Made by a program: the position numbers and the translations under genes. A stretch of 7,392 bases of DNA from Oligoflexia bacterium. GTDB taxonomy: Bacteria; Bdellovibrionota; UBA1018. Numbering within the stretch: position 1 is the stretch's first letter; the number at the start of each line of letters is the position of its first letter. Positions 6,362 to 7,392 of this stretch are shown here, piece after piece. Below the pieces are notes generated by a model. It was not told the origin of the DNA. It did no database searches and saw only the letters and a list, made by a program, of their open reading frames with translations. The DNA lies in the NCBI GenBank assembly GCA_903854365.1, contig CAINWE010000331.1, positions 1-7,392 on the forward strand, read 5' to 3'.

Positions 6362-7246
6362 CTAGTGCTCGTGAACTACTGAAAGAAACTCATCTACATT
6401 CTGGATGACAATCCGAATACCAATATCTCCGGAAAAAAATCTCTGGTCATAAGCAGCGACCGTTGGCGCATTGCTCAACTCATAATCCCAAGGAGCCCCA
6501 ACAAAATAGCGAGAACTACTCGGAGTTTCGACTAAATCCACAGTCCATTCGCCAACTAATCCGAAAACAAAATTTCCTACCTGTCTCACCTGATGGACTA
6601 ATGGATGAGCCGCAAGTCCCCTTGGCAATCGCATCAGATCAGGAGTATCCAGAAGCCTGCTTCCAACCTGAATGCCCTTCAATTCTTCCACAGTGGGGGC
6701 GCGAAACCGAAAGGAGTAACCGAGCGCGGCCGCAGCCTCGTTTAACAAACGATAAAAAGTCTCAGCCCCGACCCTTTCCACTTTTAGAGTTTCTCCGCCC
6801 TGATCTCTTTTGTCCAAAACATCTTTCCATGGCAAAGATTCGACAGGAAAACTCGCACAAAACCCCTGACCGTCTCTCACTTCTCTAAACGATTCTGAAC
6901 AAACACTGTGCCCTCTCCATTTTGAAGGCAAAGCTTGAGTCACCCGATAGTAAACTTCTTGGCTCACCGGCAAATGTCCAAACCCGAGACGAATCGATTC
7001 AATCCCATCGCGGCTACCAAGGTGCTCACGATCATCTCCAGAATGCGCGCTCGAGGCCCCAACTGTTGCAACACCCTTCGTACTCAACAACCTATTGCTT
7101 GATGTCTCGTATAATAAGTCTAATCCGTCATCAGCGATTAACCTAAACACAACCATGGCCTCTTCTCGAGTCAACGCCATAGCCCACGACGCGGTCAAAG
7201 TCTGGATGATCATCCAAGCACTCAACAAGCAAAGCCTCTTCTTCAC
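6362..7246 (-). CDS. Exported protein with a degenerate FGE/SUMF1/PvdO-like domain
   Basis: A signal peptide (MKKRLCLLSAW, core to residue 20, cut after AMA at 24) leads to a domain whose landmarks follow the formylglycine-generating-enzyme/sulfatase-modifying-factor fold in order. These are VSQEVYYRVTQALPSKWRG (94-112, family VTQxxYxxVxGxNPSxF), FPVESLPWKDV (133-143, family PVExVSW), FYRLLNEAAAALGYSFRF followed by APTVEEL (164-189, family YRLPTEAEWE), GNFVFGLVGEWTVD (224-237, family GLYDMxGNVWEW), RYFVGAPWDY (246-255, family RVxRGGSW) and DIGIRIV (274-280, family GFRxv). The C-terminal catalytic cysteines of true FGE are absent; the only mature cysteines are Cys116 and Cys130, perhaps a disulfide. 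So it is likely a structural, binding or otherwise non-FGE member in the periplasm or on the surface. The start is a GTG with GAGG 8 bases upstream. Assigned by motif order only. Confidence 0.7.
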   Translation of the reverse strand: MKKRLCLLSAWMIIQTLTASWAMALTREEAMVVFRLIADDGLDLLYETSSNRLLSTKGVATVGASSAHSGDDREHLGSRDGIESIRLGFGHLPVSQEVYYRVTQALPSKWRGHSVCSESFREVRDGQGFCASFPVESLPWKDVLDKRDQGGETLKVERVGAETFYRLLNEAAAALGYSFRFRAPTVEELKGIQVGSRLLDTPDLMRLPRGLAAHPLVHQVRQVGNFVFGLVGEWTVDLVETPSSSRYFVGAPWDYELSNAPTVAAYDQRFFSGDIGIRIVIQNVDEFLSVVHEH

Positions 7247-7308
7247 AAAAATATCCTCATTTCAATCACAAGACGCACGGCATAATCCACCTGACTCAGA
7301 TCAAACAT
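7243..7308 (-). CDS. Possible 21-codon leader ORF overlapping the FGE-like gene
   Basis: A short ORF (MFDLSQVDYAVRLVIEMRIF plus Leu) begins at an ATG at 7306-7308. Its TGA overlaps the GTG start of the FGE-like gene in the sequence TTGTGA, a typical coupling arrangement. It lies in the same frame as the gene fragment upstream and is separated from it by one TAA and one codon, so it could instead be that gene's former C-terminus. The site before its ATG is weak (TAAGAA). Confidence 0.25.
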   Translation of the reverse strand: MFDLSQVDYAVRLVIEMRIFL

Positions 7309-7311
7309 TTC

Positions 7312-7392
7312 TTACTCGATCCCGCTAACAGCCCGACTCGGCGCATGAAGGACTCTTAAAATCTCACTCCGATCCCTCCAGACCCGAGAAGC
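7312..7392 (-). CDS. 3' end of an unknown upstream gene, partial
   Basis: The minus-strand frame entering at the window edge is open for 26 codons and ends in TAA at 7312-7314. The residues (ASRVWRDRSEILRVLHAPSR and so on) are plausible for a charged C-terminus but too few to identify. The other two minus-strand frames stop sooner here. Everything that would identify the gene is outside the window. Confidence 0.3.
   Translation of the reverse strand, partial: ASRVWRDRSEILRVLHAPSRAVSGIE

Noticed and set aside
6463..6888. A 141-codon plus-strand ORF
   Set aside because: It lies antisense inside the FGE-like gene, its translation is Pro/Gln/Ser/Arg rich without any domain, and the minus-strand protein has recognisable motifs over the same bases.

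Overview
Every gene I can support in this window reads on the minus strand, so in transcription order the window runs from its right end to its left. The likely source is a Gram-negative bacterium of moderate GC. The exported hypothetical proteins have Sec-type signal peptides, and two starts (the FGE-like gene and the OsmC gene) have recognisable GA-rich Shine-Dalgarno sequences. A Bdellovibrionota/Oligoflexia-like or other delta-proteobacterial-type genome would fit, but this is inference from style, not from a marker gene.

Right part (7392 to 4722). A fragment of an unknown gene enters at the edge. It is followed by a 21-codon ORF whose stop overlaps the start of a 294-residue exported protein with a degenerate formylglycine-generating-enzyme/PvdO-like (SUMF1-type) fold. 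The 400-base gap after it is not empty. It holds two overlapping minus-strand open frames that read like protein, and the second overlaps the start of the next gene by 11 bases. That gene encodes a 403-residue exported protein of a family I do not recognise.

Middle (4721 to 1592). A 128-base gap carries a plausible sigma70 promoter and a hairpin. An 895-residue protein follows. By eye alignment it is a paralogue of the 403-residue protein: they share an N-terminal segment and about 115 C-terminal residues, and the larger one has several hundred extra residues rich in Ala/Ser/Glu helices and Gly/Ser linkers. Beyond its double TAG stop, protein-like sequence continues for about 300 bases in broken frames, with an in-frame TAG and an apparent +1 shift at a T-run. 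A nearly perfect Shine-Dalgarno sequence sits inside this stretch.

Left part (1447 to 1). A possible 95-residue exported protein of uncertain reality comes first, then about 200 bases in which I see no gene. Next is a complete OsmC/Ohr-type peroxide-detoxifying protein, and then the 5' end of a photolyase/cryptochrome-like gene (DPRP family) that is cut by an in-frame TGA after 81 codons. The same frame goes on in recognisable family sequence to the window edge. OsmC and the photolyase relative are both stress or damage functions, but the gap between them gives no proof of a shared transcript.

The main themes are an unrecognised paralogous pair of exported proteins next to a non-catalytic-looking FGE-like protein, and a repeated pattern of interrupted or tail-extended reading frames. 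That pattern could be real gene decay or base-calling error. No tRNA, rRNA, CRISPR array or insertion sequence was seen.
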